Shown piece by piece: positions 33,610-39,927 of a stretch of 39,927 nucleotides of DNA (within the stretch, counting starts at the first letter, position 1; each line of letters opens with the position of its first letter). The notes under the pieces are model-generated. The model had not been told where the DNA came from. It made no database searches and was given only the letters and a program-made list of their open reading frames with translations. This DNA comes from Pseudomonadota bacterium. Lineage in GTDB: Bacteria; Myxococcota; Myxococcia; Myxococcales; Myxococcaceae. The DNA lies in the NCBI GenBank assembly GCA_023426545.1, contig JAFAAN010000003.1, forward strand, positions 1 through 39,927, in the 5' to 3' direction. A program made the position numbers and the translations under genes.

Positions 33610-34758
33610 ATGGACCTGCACGCGACGCTTGCCAACTTCTCGCTGGTGAAGGGCGGCTTGCTCTTCGAGCTGGAGCGGCGCCTGCTACGAGGCCCTCTTC
33701 GGCGCCGCCATCGGGTCTGGCGCTCGCTCGCCTTCGCGGTGATTGCCTGGCTCCCCTTGATCCTGTTCACGCTGCCCGAGGGGGCTCCCGCCGTGGGGTC
33801 GCTGTTCGAGGAGTTGCAGATCCACGTGCAGTTGCTGATCGCCCTGCCAGTGTTGCTCGGCGCCGAGCACTACATCGATGGCCGCTTGTCGTTCGCGGTC
33901 CGCGAGTTCCTGCACTCGAACCTGGTGGGGGCAGACGACCTGGAGTCCTTCGAAGCCGCTGCGCGCCGGGCGATGCGCTGGAGCGACAGCTACCTCATGG
34001 AGGTGCTGCTGATCGTGCTGGCCTATGCGCTCACGTTCGTGGCCTCGGCGGATGCCAACCGGGACTGGACGCTTGCCAGCGGCAAGAGCGGCTATTCGAT
34101 GGCGGGGTGGTGGAACCACGTCGTCAGTCAGCCGCTGTTCAGGTTCCTGGCCCTTCGGTGGGTGTGGAGAGGCATCGTGTGGGCCGCCTTCCTGCTGCGC
34201 GTGTCACGGATGCCGCTGACGCTGGTGCCCACCCACCCCGACACGATGGGCGGGCTCGGGTTCCTGCCCATCTGTCAGGCCAGCTTCTCCCCGGTGGTGT
34301 TCGCGTTGGCCGTGGTGGTGGCTGCATATACGTCGCGTGTCCAATCCAAGGGGCTCGCGGCCAATCCGGCGGCCTATGTCATTCCGCTGGTGGTCATCGC
34401 CGCCGTCGCGGTGGTGCTGGTGTTCGCGCCCATGGCGTTCTTCTCTCCCCAGCTCGTTCGTGAGAAGCGGCGAGGCGACGAGGGCTTCTCTCCGCTCGCG
34501 GCGCGGCACTCGCGGTACTTCGAGAGAAAGTGGTTCCCCGGCGGACCGGACGCGGAGCTGCTGGGCGCGCCCGAGATGTCGTCGCTGGCGGACATCGGCA
34601 CGTCCTACACACTGTGGCGGAAGATGCGCCTGCTCCCCTGGGACATGAAGGCGGTCCAGGCGGTGGTCGGCGCGGCGCTGGCGCCGCTGCTCATCCTGCT
34701 GGTGATGGATCGGCAGTTCCTCGCCGTCCTGAAGTTCATCCATGACGGACTGAAGTGA
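33610..34758 (+). CDS. Polytopic membrane protein of unknown function
   Basis: The product has 382 residues from the ATG at 33610; no clear ribosome binding site is visible, and a GTG at 33595 is an alternative. Hydrophobic segments fall at about 38-55, 70-86, 128-146, 180-197, 224-241, 255-277 and 350-367. A basic N-terminal loop (RRLLRGPLRRRHRVWR) precedes the first. A soluble stretch at about 280-345 contains LAARHSRYFERKWFPGG. I do not recognise a named family. It is divergent from the FGE gene, with 200 bases between the starts, and is followed by a strong hairpin. Confidence 0.75.
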   Translation: MDLHATLANFSLVKGGLLFELERRLLRGPLRRRHRVWRSLAFAVIAWLPLILFTLPEGAPAVGSLFEELQIHVQLLIALPVLLGAEHYIDGRLSFAVREFLHSNLVGADDLESFEAAARRAMRWSDSYLMEVLLIVLAYALTFVASADANRDWTLASGKSGYSMAGWWNHVVSQPLFRFLALRWVWRGIVWAAFLLRVSRMPLTLVPTHPDTMGGLGFLPICQASFSPVVFALAVVVAAYTSRVQSKGLAANPAAYVIPLVVIAAVAVVLVFAPMAFFSPQLVREKRRGDEGFSPLAARHSRYFERKWFPGGPDAELLGAPEMSSLADIGTSYTLWRKMRLLPWDMKAVQAVVGAALAPLLILLVMDRQFLAVLKFIHDGLK

Positions 34759-34766
34759 CGCGGGCA

Positions 34767-34793
34767 GGCCCGGGCGCTCGTGCGTCCCGGGCC
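34767..34793. terminator. Hairpin between convergent genes
   Basis: GGCCCGGG (34767-34774) and CCCGGGCC (34786-34793) form a perfect 8-bp GC stem with an 11-base loop, eight bases past the stop of the membrane-protein gene and 20 bases from the stop of the converging beta-barrel gene. Confidence 0.6.
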
Positions 34794-34813
34794 CTCCGCG
34801 GGGCCGCGCGTGC

Positions 34814-35431
34814 TCAGAACGTGGCGCCGACGTTCAGCGTTGCGTTGTAGCTGGAGCCACCAGCGAAGGTGACCTCCGAGAGGGGCTGGTTCTTGGCGGG
34901 TGGCAGCTCGGGGACGAGCTGCTGGTCGAAGAGCAGGTTGTAGTTGGCCCGCAGGTCCGCGGTGAAGGAGCCGGTGTAGAAGCGCAGGCCCGCGCCCAGC
35001 GGAACGGCGCCCGCGGTGTCATCGCGATAGCCGAGCGCCTCCGCGCCGCGCCGGACGTTGTACCGGTTCACGCCCACGCCGCCGAGGATGTAGGGCTGGA
35101 TGGCGCTCGCCGTAAGGCCGATGGTGGCCACGGCCTGTCCTCCGTTGCGGATGATGTCCGGATTGATGGCGAGCTCATTCTGTCCGCGGCGATCCACCTT
35201 GTTGATGGCGCCCGTGTAGCCCAGCTCGATGCCCAGCACGCGTGTGGGCTTGAGCGTCGCCGTGGCCCCGTACGCAGCGCCGGGGTCGATGCGGGGGGCG
35301 AGCCCACCGCTGTACCCCTCCACGCCGCCACCCACGGTCACCGTGAGCCCTCGCATGTTCGGCGAGTCCTTGGCCAGGGCGGTGCCTCCGCACAGCGCGC
35401 CCGCCACGACCAGTGCCTGAATTCGTTTCAT
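34814..35431 (-). CDS. Small outer-membrane beta-barrel protein
   Basis: The product has 205 residues from the ATG at 35431, behind GGAGG. A signal peptide (MKRIQALVVAGALCGGTALA) is followed by alternating amphipathic strands with many Gly and aromatic residues, for example LGIELGYTGAINK, PYILGGVGVNRYNV and LGAGLRFYTGSFTADLRANY. It ends in Phe after NATLNVGAT, the outer-membrane insertion signal. It looks like an eight-strand OmpA/OmpW-like porin-fold barrel. The function is unknown and its neighbours give no hint. Confidence 0.83.
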   Translation of the reverse strand: MKRIQALVVAGALCGGTALAKDSPNMRGLTVTVGGGVEGYSGGLAPRIDPGAAYGATATLKPTRVLGIELGYTGAINKVDRRGQNELAINPDIIRNGGQAVATIGLTASAIQPYILGGVGVNRYNVRRGAEALGYRDDTAGAVPLGAGLRFYTGSFTADLRANYNLLFDQQLVPELPPAKNQPLSEVTFAGGSSYNATLNVGATF

Positions 35432-35720
35432 CTCGAGTGCCTCCGACAGCCGGGTTGTTCCGCCAGAAGCTGGGACCGCGAATTGTCCGGTTCAAGCCGA
35501 GCCGGCCGCGCTGCACCGCGAGCCCTCCCACGGGTGCCCGCCCGACGCGCCGCCTGGGACACCTCCCCGCGAGACAGTGGCCCGACAGGTTCTGTTGAAT
35601 GGAGCGCAACATGGCTTTATACAGGGGCAGCCAGCGACCTCATCGTGAGGGCGCGCGGCCCGGACGAGGTGCGCCGTACCCGGTCAGGACAAGACGACGC
35701 GACATCGGGAGTCGTACGTC

Positions 35721-36041
35721 ATGTCCTGGATTCTCCTCATCGTCGCCGGTTTGCTCGAGGTCTGCTGGGCCATCGGGCTCAAGTACACGGAAGGGTTCAC
35801 GCGCCTGGTCCCCAGCGTGCTCACGGGGATCGCCATCGTGGCCAGCATGGCGCTGCTGGGCGTGGCCGCGAAGCAGCTCCCCATCGGCACCGCCTATGGC
35901 GTCTGGGTGGGCATTGGCGCCATGGGCGCGGCCATCCTGGGCATGGTGCTCTTCAAGGAGCCCGCCACGGCGCCGCGCCTCTTCTTCCTGGCGCTGCTGC
36001 TGGTGTCCATCGTGGGCTTGAAGGTCACCAGCGGCCGGTAG
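35721..36041 (+). CDS. sugE: SMR-family exporter, Gdx/SugE type
   Basis: The product has 106 residues with four transmembrane helices. The ATG at 35721 follows GGGAG. The sequence opens MSWILLIVAGLLEVCWAIGL, in which Glu13 is the essential proton/substrate-coupling residue and the W-A-x-x-L-K pattern is typical of Gdx (SugE). AKQLPIGTAYGVWVGIG and the final GLKVTSGR also fit. Gdx proteins export guanidinium with proton antiport as antiparallel dimers in the inner membrane. The leader upstream shows a partial resemblance to the guanidine-I riboswitch, discussed in the findings. Confidence 0.92.
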   Translation: MSWILLIVAGLLEVCWAIGLKYTEGFTRLVPSVLTGIAIVASMALLGVAAKQLPIGTAYGVWVGIGAMGAAILGMVLFKEPATAPRLFFLALLLVSIVGLKVTSGR

Positions 36042-36099
36042 GCGGCCCACAGGCGATTTCCCAGGCGCGCGCCTCGGAGCAGCGCTACACGTTGGGGCC

Positions 36100-37290
36100 A
36101 TGCGTGATGCGTTCCCGGCCCTGGGTCGTCCGAAGCAGCGAGGAGGATGGTGGCGGTACGCCCTGGCCGTGGTGGCCCTGGGGGGCGTGGCGGGCGGCAT
36201 CCTCACCTGGACGACGACGGACGGGCTCCAGGCCTTTGGCGCCAGGGCCGAGGGCGCGCGGCTGGAGCGGATGAAGGCGTCGCCGCGCTACAAGGGCGGC
36301 GTCTTCACCAACACCGCTCCGGGGCTCGCGGTGGGCGGGCTGGAGTGGCGCACGCTGAAGGAGTTGCTCTTCGGCGCGCAGCAGCGCACGCCCCCCGCGC
36401 CGTTGCCCATGGAGCGCGACGTGGCCGCGGCGCTGGCGAAGCCACCGGAGACAGGGCTGCGGGTGACGTGGCTGGGGCACTCCACGCTGCTGGTGGAGAT
36501 CGACGGCTTCCGCATCCTCACCGACCCCATCTGGGGCGAGCGGGCCTCGCCGTCCACCATCGCCGGGCCCAAGCGCTTCCACCCGCCACCGCTCCCGCTG
36601 GAGGCGCTGCCAGACGTCGACGCCATCCTCGTGTCGCATGACCACTACGACCACCTGGACATGCCCACCGTTCGCGCGCTGGCGTCGCGCCGCGTGACGT
36701 TCTACGCGCCGCTGGGCGTGGGGGCTCACCTGGAGAGCTGGGGCGTGCCCGCCGAGCGCGTGGTGGAGCTGGATTGGTGGCAGGAGGTCTCCCTGGGGGA
36801 AGGGCGCTTGCGGATGGTCGCCACCCCCGCGCAGCACTTCTCCGGCCGTGGCCTGACCGACCGCAACAGCACGTCCTGGACGTCGTGGACGCTGCTGGGG
36901 CCGAAGCACCGCGTCTTCTTCAGCGGAGACACCGGGCTGACGGAGGAGTTCGCCGAGGTGGGCCGCCGCTTCGGGCCCTTCGACGTCGCGATGTTCGAGG
37001 TGGGCGCGTTCCATCCGTCGTGGGGGAACATCCACCTGGGGCCGCATCAGGCCTTGAAGGCGCATGAGATGGTGCAGGCGCGCGTGCTGCTGCCCATCCA
37101 CTGGGGAACCTTCAACCTGGCCTTGCACGACTGGGACGCCCCCGCGAAGGAGCTGGTGGCCGAGGCGCGCGAGCGGGGTGTCTCGTTGCTCATGCCCATC
37201 CTGGGCCGTCCCGTGGAGCCGACGCGGGAGCGCGTCGAGACGCCATGGTGGCGCACGGTCCAGGCCGCCGTCGCTGGCGACGCCCCGTAG
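36100..37290 (+). CDS. NAPE-PLD-like MBL-fold hydrolase, membrane anchored
   Basis: The product has 396 residues from the ATG at 36100. A basic N-terminus and a hydrophobic segment at about 18-38 act as an anchor. The catalytic domain has WLGHSTLLVEIDG, TDPIWGERASP, VSHDHYDHLDMPT (H180, H182, D184, H185), HFSGRG (H246), FFSGDTG (D277) and PIHWGTFNL (H334). This is the full zinc set of the NAPE-phospholipase D/RomA branch (IPR024884-type). Substrates in bacteria are mostly unknown; lipid phosphodiesters are possible. It follows the SMR gene by 58 bases on the same strand. Confidence 0.88.
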   Translation: MRDAFPALGRPKQRGGWWRYALAVVALGGVAGGILTWTTTDGLQAFGARAEGARLERMKASPRYKGGVFTNTAPGLAVGGLEWRTLKELLFGAQQRTPPAPLPMERDVAAALAKPPETGLRVTWLGHSTLLVEIDGFRILTDPIWGERASPSTIAGPKRFHPPPLPLEALPDVDAILVSHDHYDHLDMPTVRALASRRVTFYAPLGVGAHLESWGVPAERVVELDWWQEVSLGEGRLRMVATPAQHFSGRGLTDRNSTSWTSWTLLGPKHRVFFSGDTGLTEEFAEVGRRFGPFDVAMFEVGAFHPSWGNIHLGPHQALKAHEMVQARVLLPIHWGTFNLALHDWDAPAKELVAEARERGVSLLMPILGRPVEPTRERVETPWWRTVQAAVAGDAP

Positions 37291-37526
37291 CGCGAGTCCC
37301 GCGTCACCCAGGGAGTGGCCCGCGTGTCTTTCATTGGCGCGCACACGCGACAGGCGTTGTCCATGTGAAGTGTGAAATTACGCTACGAGAGCAGCCTTCC
37401 GTGTCTCGGAAGTAGTGGTTTCCCGAGGGATTGCGTCCCCCGCACGCCGGGGCCCACAATGCGCCGCGTCTGGATTCCTGGACGGAGCATCATTCCCCGT
37501 TTTGAGCCCAACCCGGGCACGGCCGG

Positions 37527-39059
37527 ATGCGACTCTCACTGACCCATAAAATCACCCTGGCGCCCATCGTCGTGGCGCTCCTGTTCGTTCTCCTCTCCCA
37601 GGGCTACACCGTGCCCCGGTTCCAGAGGGCCTTCGAGGCGCAGGGCCAGGAGCTGGGCGGCGCGCTGCCCAAGGTGCTGGCCTCCGCGCTGGCGGATGCC
37701 CTGAAGCGGGAGGAACACGCGGAGGTCCAGCAGATGCTGGCGTCCGTGGCGCGGCATGGCGGCGTGGCCTACGTCGCGGTCTTCGATCGACGCAGCGAGC
37801 TGGTGGCCGTGGCCGGTGACAAGGCCCAGGTGTTCCGCGACGCGCGCGAGCGGCTGCCCACGTCGGGAGAAGGAGGCGTCCTCCTGGAGGGCGCTGACGA
37901 ACTCCAGGACCACATGGCGCAGGTGCCGGGGGGCGTTGGCCGGGTCCACGTCGGCGTCGACCGCTCCCAGGCACAGGGCCAGGTGAAGAGCGCGCTCGCC
38001 AACGCGGGCATCGCCGCGCTCATCGCGTTGCTCGTCTTCGCGGCGGCGGCCTTCGCCGTCAGCCGCGCCATTGTCGCGCCGCTGGTCCGGCTCGAGGCCG
38101 TGGTGCGGCGGATCGCCGTCAATGGCGACCTGCGCGAGGTCATCCGAGTCGATTCCGAAGACGAGGTGGGACAGCTCGCGCGGGCCGTGGGCCTGCTGGT
38201 GGGCAAGTTGAAGGAGCTGCTGCACCAGCTCCAGTCCTCCACGGAGCTGCTGAGCGACTCGGTGTTCGGCCTGACGGAGTCCGCCGAGCAGCAGAACGAG
38301 ATGGTGACGCGGCATGCCGCGGCGCTTCAGGAGACGCAGGTGACGGCGCAGGAGATTCGCCAGACGGCGCTGCTGGCCTCGGGCTCCGCCGAGTCCGTCA
38401 TCCAGGTGGCCGAGCGCGCCGAGCAGCTCAGCCGCACCGGCGAGGAGGCCGTCTCGGCCAGCATCGAGGGCATGGAGGAGGTGCGCAACCAGGTGGCGGA
38501 GATTGCCGCGCGCATCACCGCCCTGGGGGAGCGGACCCGGCAGATCAGCGGCATCACGGAGACGGTGAAGGACCTGGCGGACCAGTCCCACCTGCTGGCC
38601 GTCAACGCGGCCATCGAAGCGGCGCGCTCGGGGGAGCACGGCCAGGGCTTCGCGGTGGTGGCCCGGGAGATTCGCGCGCTGGCGGACCAGTCCATCCGCG
38701 CCACCAATCAGGTGCGGAGCATCCTCCTGGACATCAACAAGGCCATCATCGGCACGGTGGAGATTACCGCCGAGGGCACCGAGCGCATGGAGGCGGGCCT
38801 GACGCAGGTCCGCACGTCCGGGGAGACCCTGAAGGAGCTCACGGCCATCGTCGAGGACAGCACCGCGTCGGCACGGCAGATCGCACGGACCGTGAGTCAG
38901 CAGGCGACGGGCATCGAGCAGATCTTCACCGCGGTGAACGAGCTGAACACGCTGATGTCGGACACGGTGACGCGCATCTCCACCACCAGCGACGCCGCGG
39001 TGTCCCTGAAGCTGCTCTCCGAGCGCGTGTCGCAGGTGGTCCGGGCCTACAACGTCTGA
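37527..39059 (+). CDS. Methyl-accepting chemotaxis protein
   Basis: The product has 510 residues from the ATG at 37527; the ribosome binding site is weak. TM1 is at about 10-28, a periplasmic region of about 130 residues follows, TM2 is at about 157-180 and a HAMP domain at about 181-235 (PLVRLEAVVRRIAVNGDL, DEVGQLARAV). The remainder is a long coiled-coil signalling domain. Its tip DLADQSHLLAVNAAIEAARS and GFAVVAREIRALADQS are the conserved CheA/CheW-binding region. The periplasmic domain has no motif I recognise, so the signal is unknown. No che genes are adjacent. A 236-base gap before it (37291-37526) shows no clear promoter. Confidence 0.95.
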   Translation: MRLSLTHKITLAPIVVALLFVLLSQGYTVPRFQRAFEAQGQELGGALPKVLASALADALKREEHAEVQQMLASVARHGGVAYVAVFDRRSELVAVAGDKAQVFRDARERLPTSGEGGVLLEGADELQDHMAQVPGGVGRVHVGVDRSQAQGQVKSALANAGIAALIALLVFAAAAFAVSRAIVAPLVRLEAVVRRIAVNGDLREVIRVDSEDEVGQLARAVGLLVGKLKELLHQLQSSTELLSDSVFGLTESAEQQNEMVTRHAAALQETQVTAQEIRQTALLASGSAESVIQVAERAEQLSRTGEEAVSASIEGMEEVRNQVAEIAARITALGERTRQISGITETVKDLADQSHLLAVNAAIEAARSGEHGQGFAVVAREIRALADQSIRATNQVRSILLDINKAIIGTVEITAEGTERMEAGLTQVRTSGETLKELTAIVEDSTASARQIARTVSQQATGIEQIFTAVNELNTLMSDTVTRISTTSDAAVSLKLLSERVSQVVRAYNV

Positions 39060-39086
39060 CGGGGCGCCAGCGCCGTGCGGCCCCCG

Positions 39087-39356
39087 TCAGCGGGGCTCGG
39101 CCTTCTTGTAGCGCAGGCGCTTCATGGCCTCGAAGCGGGCCCGGTCCCGAGGAGGCGTCGTGGCCACCAGCCCATCGAGCATGCGCTTCGAGCTCTGGTA
39201 GATCTCCTCGACGGCGCGCTCGAAGGCCTCGGTGTTCTGCTTCGAGGGCGCACGCGTCCCTGCGATCTTCCGGACGAACTGGAGCGCCGCGGCGCGGATG
39301 TCAGCATCGGTGGAGGGGGGCGCGAAATTGAAGAGCGGCTTGATGTTCCGGCACAT
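39087..39356 (-). CDS. DUF2277 family protein
   Basis: The product has 89 residues. The N-terminus MCRNIKPLFNFAPPSTDADI and the following RAAALQFVRKIAGTRAPS are the signature of DUF2277, a small cytoplasmic family without known function. The C-terminal part is helical and basic (RARFEAMKRLRYKKAEPR). GGAGG lies almost against the ATG. It is convergent with the chemoreceptor gene and lies 9 bases from the RND-pump stop codon on the same strand, which suggests cotranscription with the pump. Confidence 0.9.
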   Translation of the reverse strand: MCRNIKPLFNFAPPSTDADIRAAALQFVRKIAGTRAPSKQNTEAFERAVEEIYQSSKRMLDGLVATTPPRDRARFEAMKRLRYKKAEPR

Positions 39357-39365
39357 GCCTCCAGG

Positions 39366-39927
39366 CTAGAGCGGGCCCGGGAAACTGGCCATGACGTCGG
39401 CGGGCGCTGACGTGTCCCGCGCGGCGCCGAAGACCGAGTAGAGGACCGGGAGCACCAGCAGTGTGAGCAGGGTGGAGGACAGGACGCCCCCGATGACCAC
39501 CGTGGCCAGGGGCCGCTGGACCTCCGCGCCGACGCCGGTGTTGAGCGCCATGGGCACGAAGCCGATGGCGGCCACCGCGGCTGTCATCAGCACGGGCCGC
39601 AGCCGGGTCACGGCTGCCTGGCGGATGGCCTCGCCCTGGGGCAGGCCCTGCTCCAGCAGGGCGCGGACCCGGGAGACGAGCACCATGTCTCCGAGGACGG
39701 ACACGCCGGACAGGGCGATGAAGCCCACGGCGGCGGAGATGGAGAAGGGCAGTCCCCGCGCATGGAGCGCGAGCCCCCCTCCCACGAGCGCGAATGGGAC
39801 GCCCGCGAAGATGCGCACGGCGTCCGGGAGCCGCCGGTACGGCGCACGCACGACAAGCGCCTGGGAAATATCGAGGTGGTTGATACCTCGTTCCCAGGCC
39901 GGGCCGAAGCTGCAGAGCGCTTCGGCC
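39366..39927 (-). CDS. C-terminal part of a CzcA/CusA-type RND efflux pump
   Basis: The reading frame is open to the window edge and ends at 39366. The last 155 or so residues match the end of heavy-metal RND pumps: RIFAGVPFALVGGGLAL, FSISAAVGFIALSGVSVLGD, AAVTRLRPVLMTAAVAAIGF, VPMALNTGVGAEVQRPLATV and LTLLVLPVLYSVFG. These are the final transmembrane helices TM8-TM12 of an inner-membrane proton-driven pump. From about 39850 to the edge the translated sequence (LCSFGPAWERGINHLDISQA) no longer looks like the expected helix. The gene may therefore be broken there, or the frame may be real but diverged. Confidence 0.8.
   Translation of the reverse strand, partial: AEALCSFGPAWERGINHLDISQALVVRAPYRRLPDAVRIFAGVPFALVGGGLALHARGLPFSISAAVGFIALSGVSVLGDMVLVSRVRALLEQGLPQGEAIRQAAVTRLRPVLMTAAVAAIGFVPMALNTGVGAEVQRPLATVVIGGVLSSTLLTLLVLPVLYSVFGAARDTSAPADVMASFPGPL

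Noticed and set aside
39060..39086. GC-rich inverted pieces between the chemoreceptor and DUF2277 genes
   Set aside because: The possible stems are short and overlapping with no consistent pairing, so a terminator is not called.
1..39927. tRNA, rRNA, CRISPR array, phage integrase or att sites
   Set aside because: I scanned for cloverleaf-type GGTTCGA arms, regularly spaced repeats and integrase motifs and saw none.

Overview
The window is high-GC DNA with long, tightly packed genes. It almost certainly comes from a myxobacterium (Myxococcota; Myxococcus/Corallococcus/Stigmatella type). The strongest evidence is a complete myxochelin (catecholate siderophore) locus. ELWxxDGT-repeat and Cys-rich lipoproteins, an ADOP-type orphan permease and a long chemoreceptor also fit this group. 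I see no tRNA, rRNA, CRISPR array or phage genes.

Layout. 1-1181: damaged insertion sequences. These are an IS2-like (IS3 family) orfA that stops at its frameshift site, a stub of a second transposase and an IS256-like terminus, next to the 3' end of an unrecognised gene. 1182-8127: a sulfur/RNA-repair/stress group. It holds an MBL-fold protein with two rhodanese modules, an archease, RtcB RNA ligase, a CBS-domain protein, a CapA-like protein, an FmdB-type zinc ribbon of 58 aa, a phosphoribosyltransferase and a second, degenerate archease. 8144-11935: two divergently transcribed exported lipoproteins, one with ELWxxDGT repeats and one M19-dipeptidase-like with a Cys-rich tail.

12063-29734 is the myxochelin regulon. 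Genes mxcC, mxcD-E-F-G plus a class II DAHP synthase, and mxcH-lipoprotein-mxcK-mxcL lie on the minus strand, with mxcB converging on the plus strand. Four Fur-box-like sites precede mxcB, mxcH, mxcD and mxcC. The pathway reads as follows. DAHP synthase feeds the shikimate pathway. MxcD, MxcF and MxcC convert chorismate to 2,3-dihydroxybenzoate (DHB). MxcE loads DHB on the MxcF carrier domain. MxcG (C-A-PCP-R) acylates lysine and releases the product reductively, and MxcL can transaminate the aldehyde to the amine form. MxcK is the likely exporter, MxcH the TonB-dependent receptor and MxcB the ferric-siderophore reductase. The lipoprotein between mxcH and mxcK resembles, from memory, the DUF4374/XusB type of siderophore-binding surface lipoprotein, and is the most interesting candidate for undescribed function. 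No inner-membrane importer, Fur gene or phosphopantetheinyl transferase is present.

29972-39927: a large FtsX/MacB-type permease, a formylglycine-generating-enzyme homologue with both copper-binding cysteines, a divergent polytopic membrane protein, a small outer-membrane beta-barrel, a Gdx/SugE-type SMR exporter, a NAPE-PLD-like metallo-hydrolase, a methyl-accepting chemotaxis protein, a DUF2277 protein and the C-terminal end of a CzcA/CusA-type RND pump. The pump reading seems to lose family similarity just before the right edge.

All family assignments come from reading translated sequence by eye. No database search was run.
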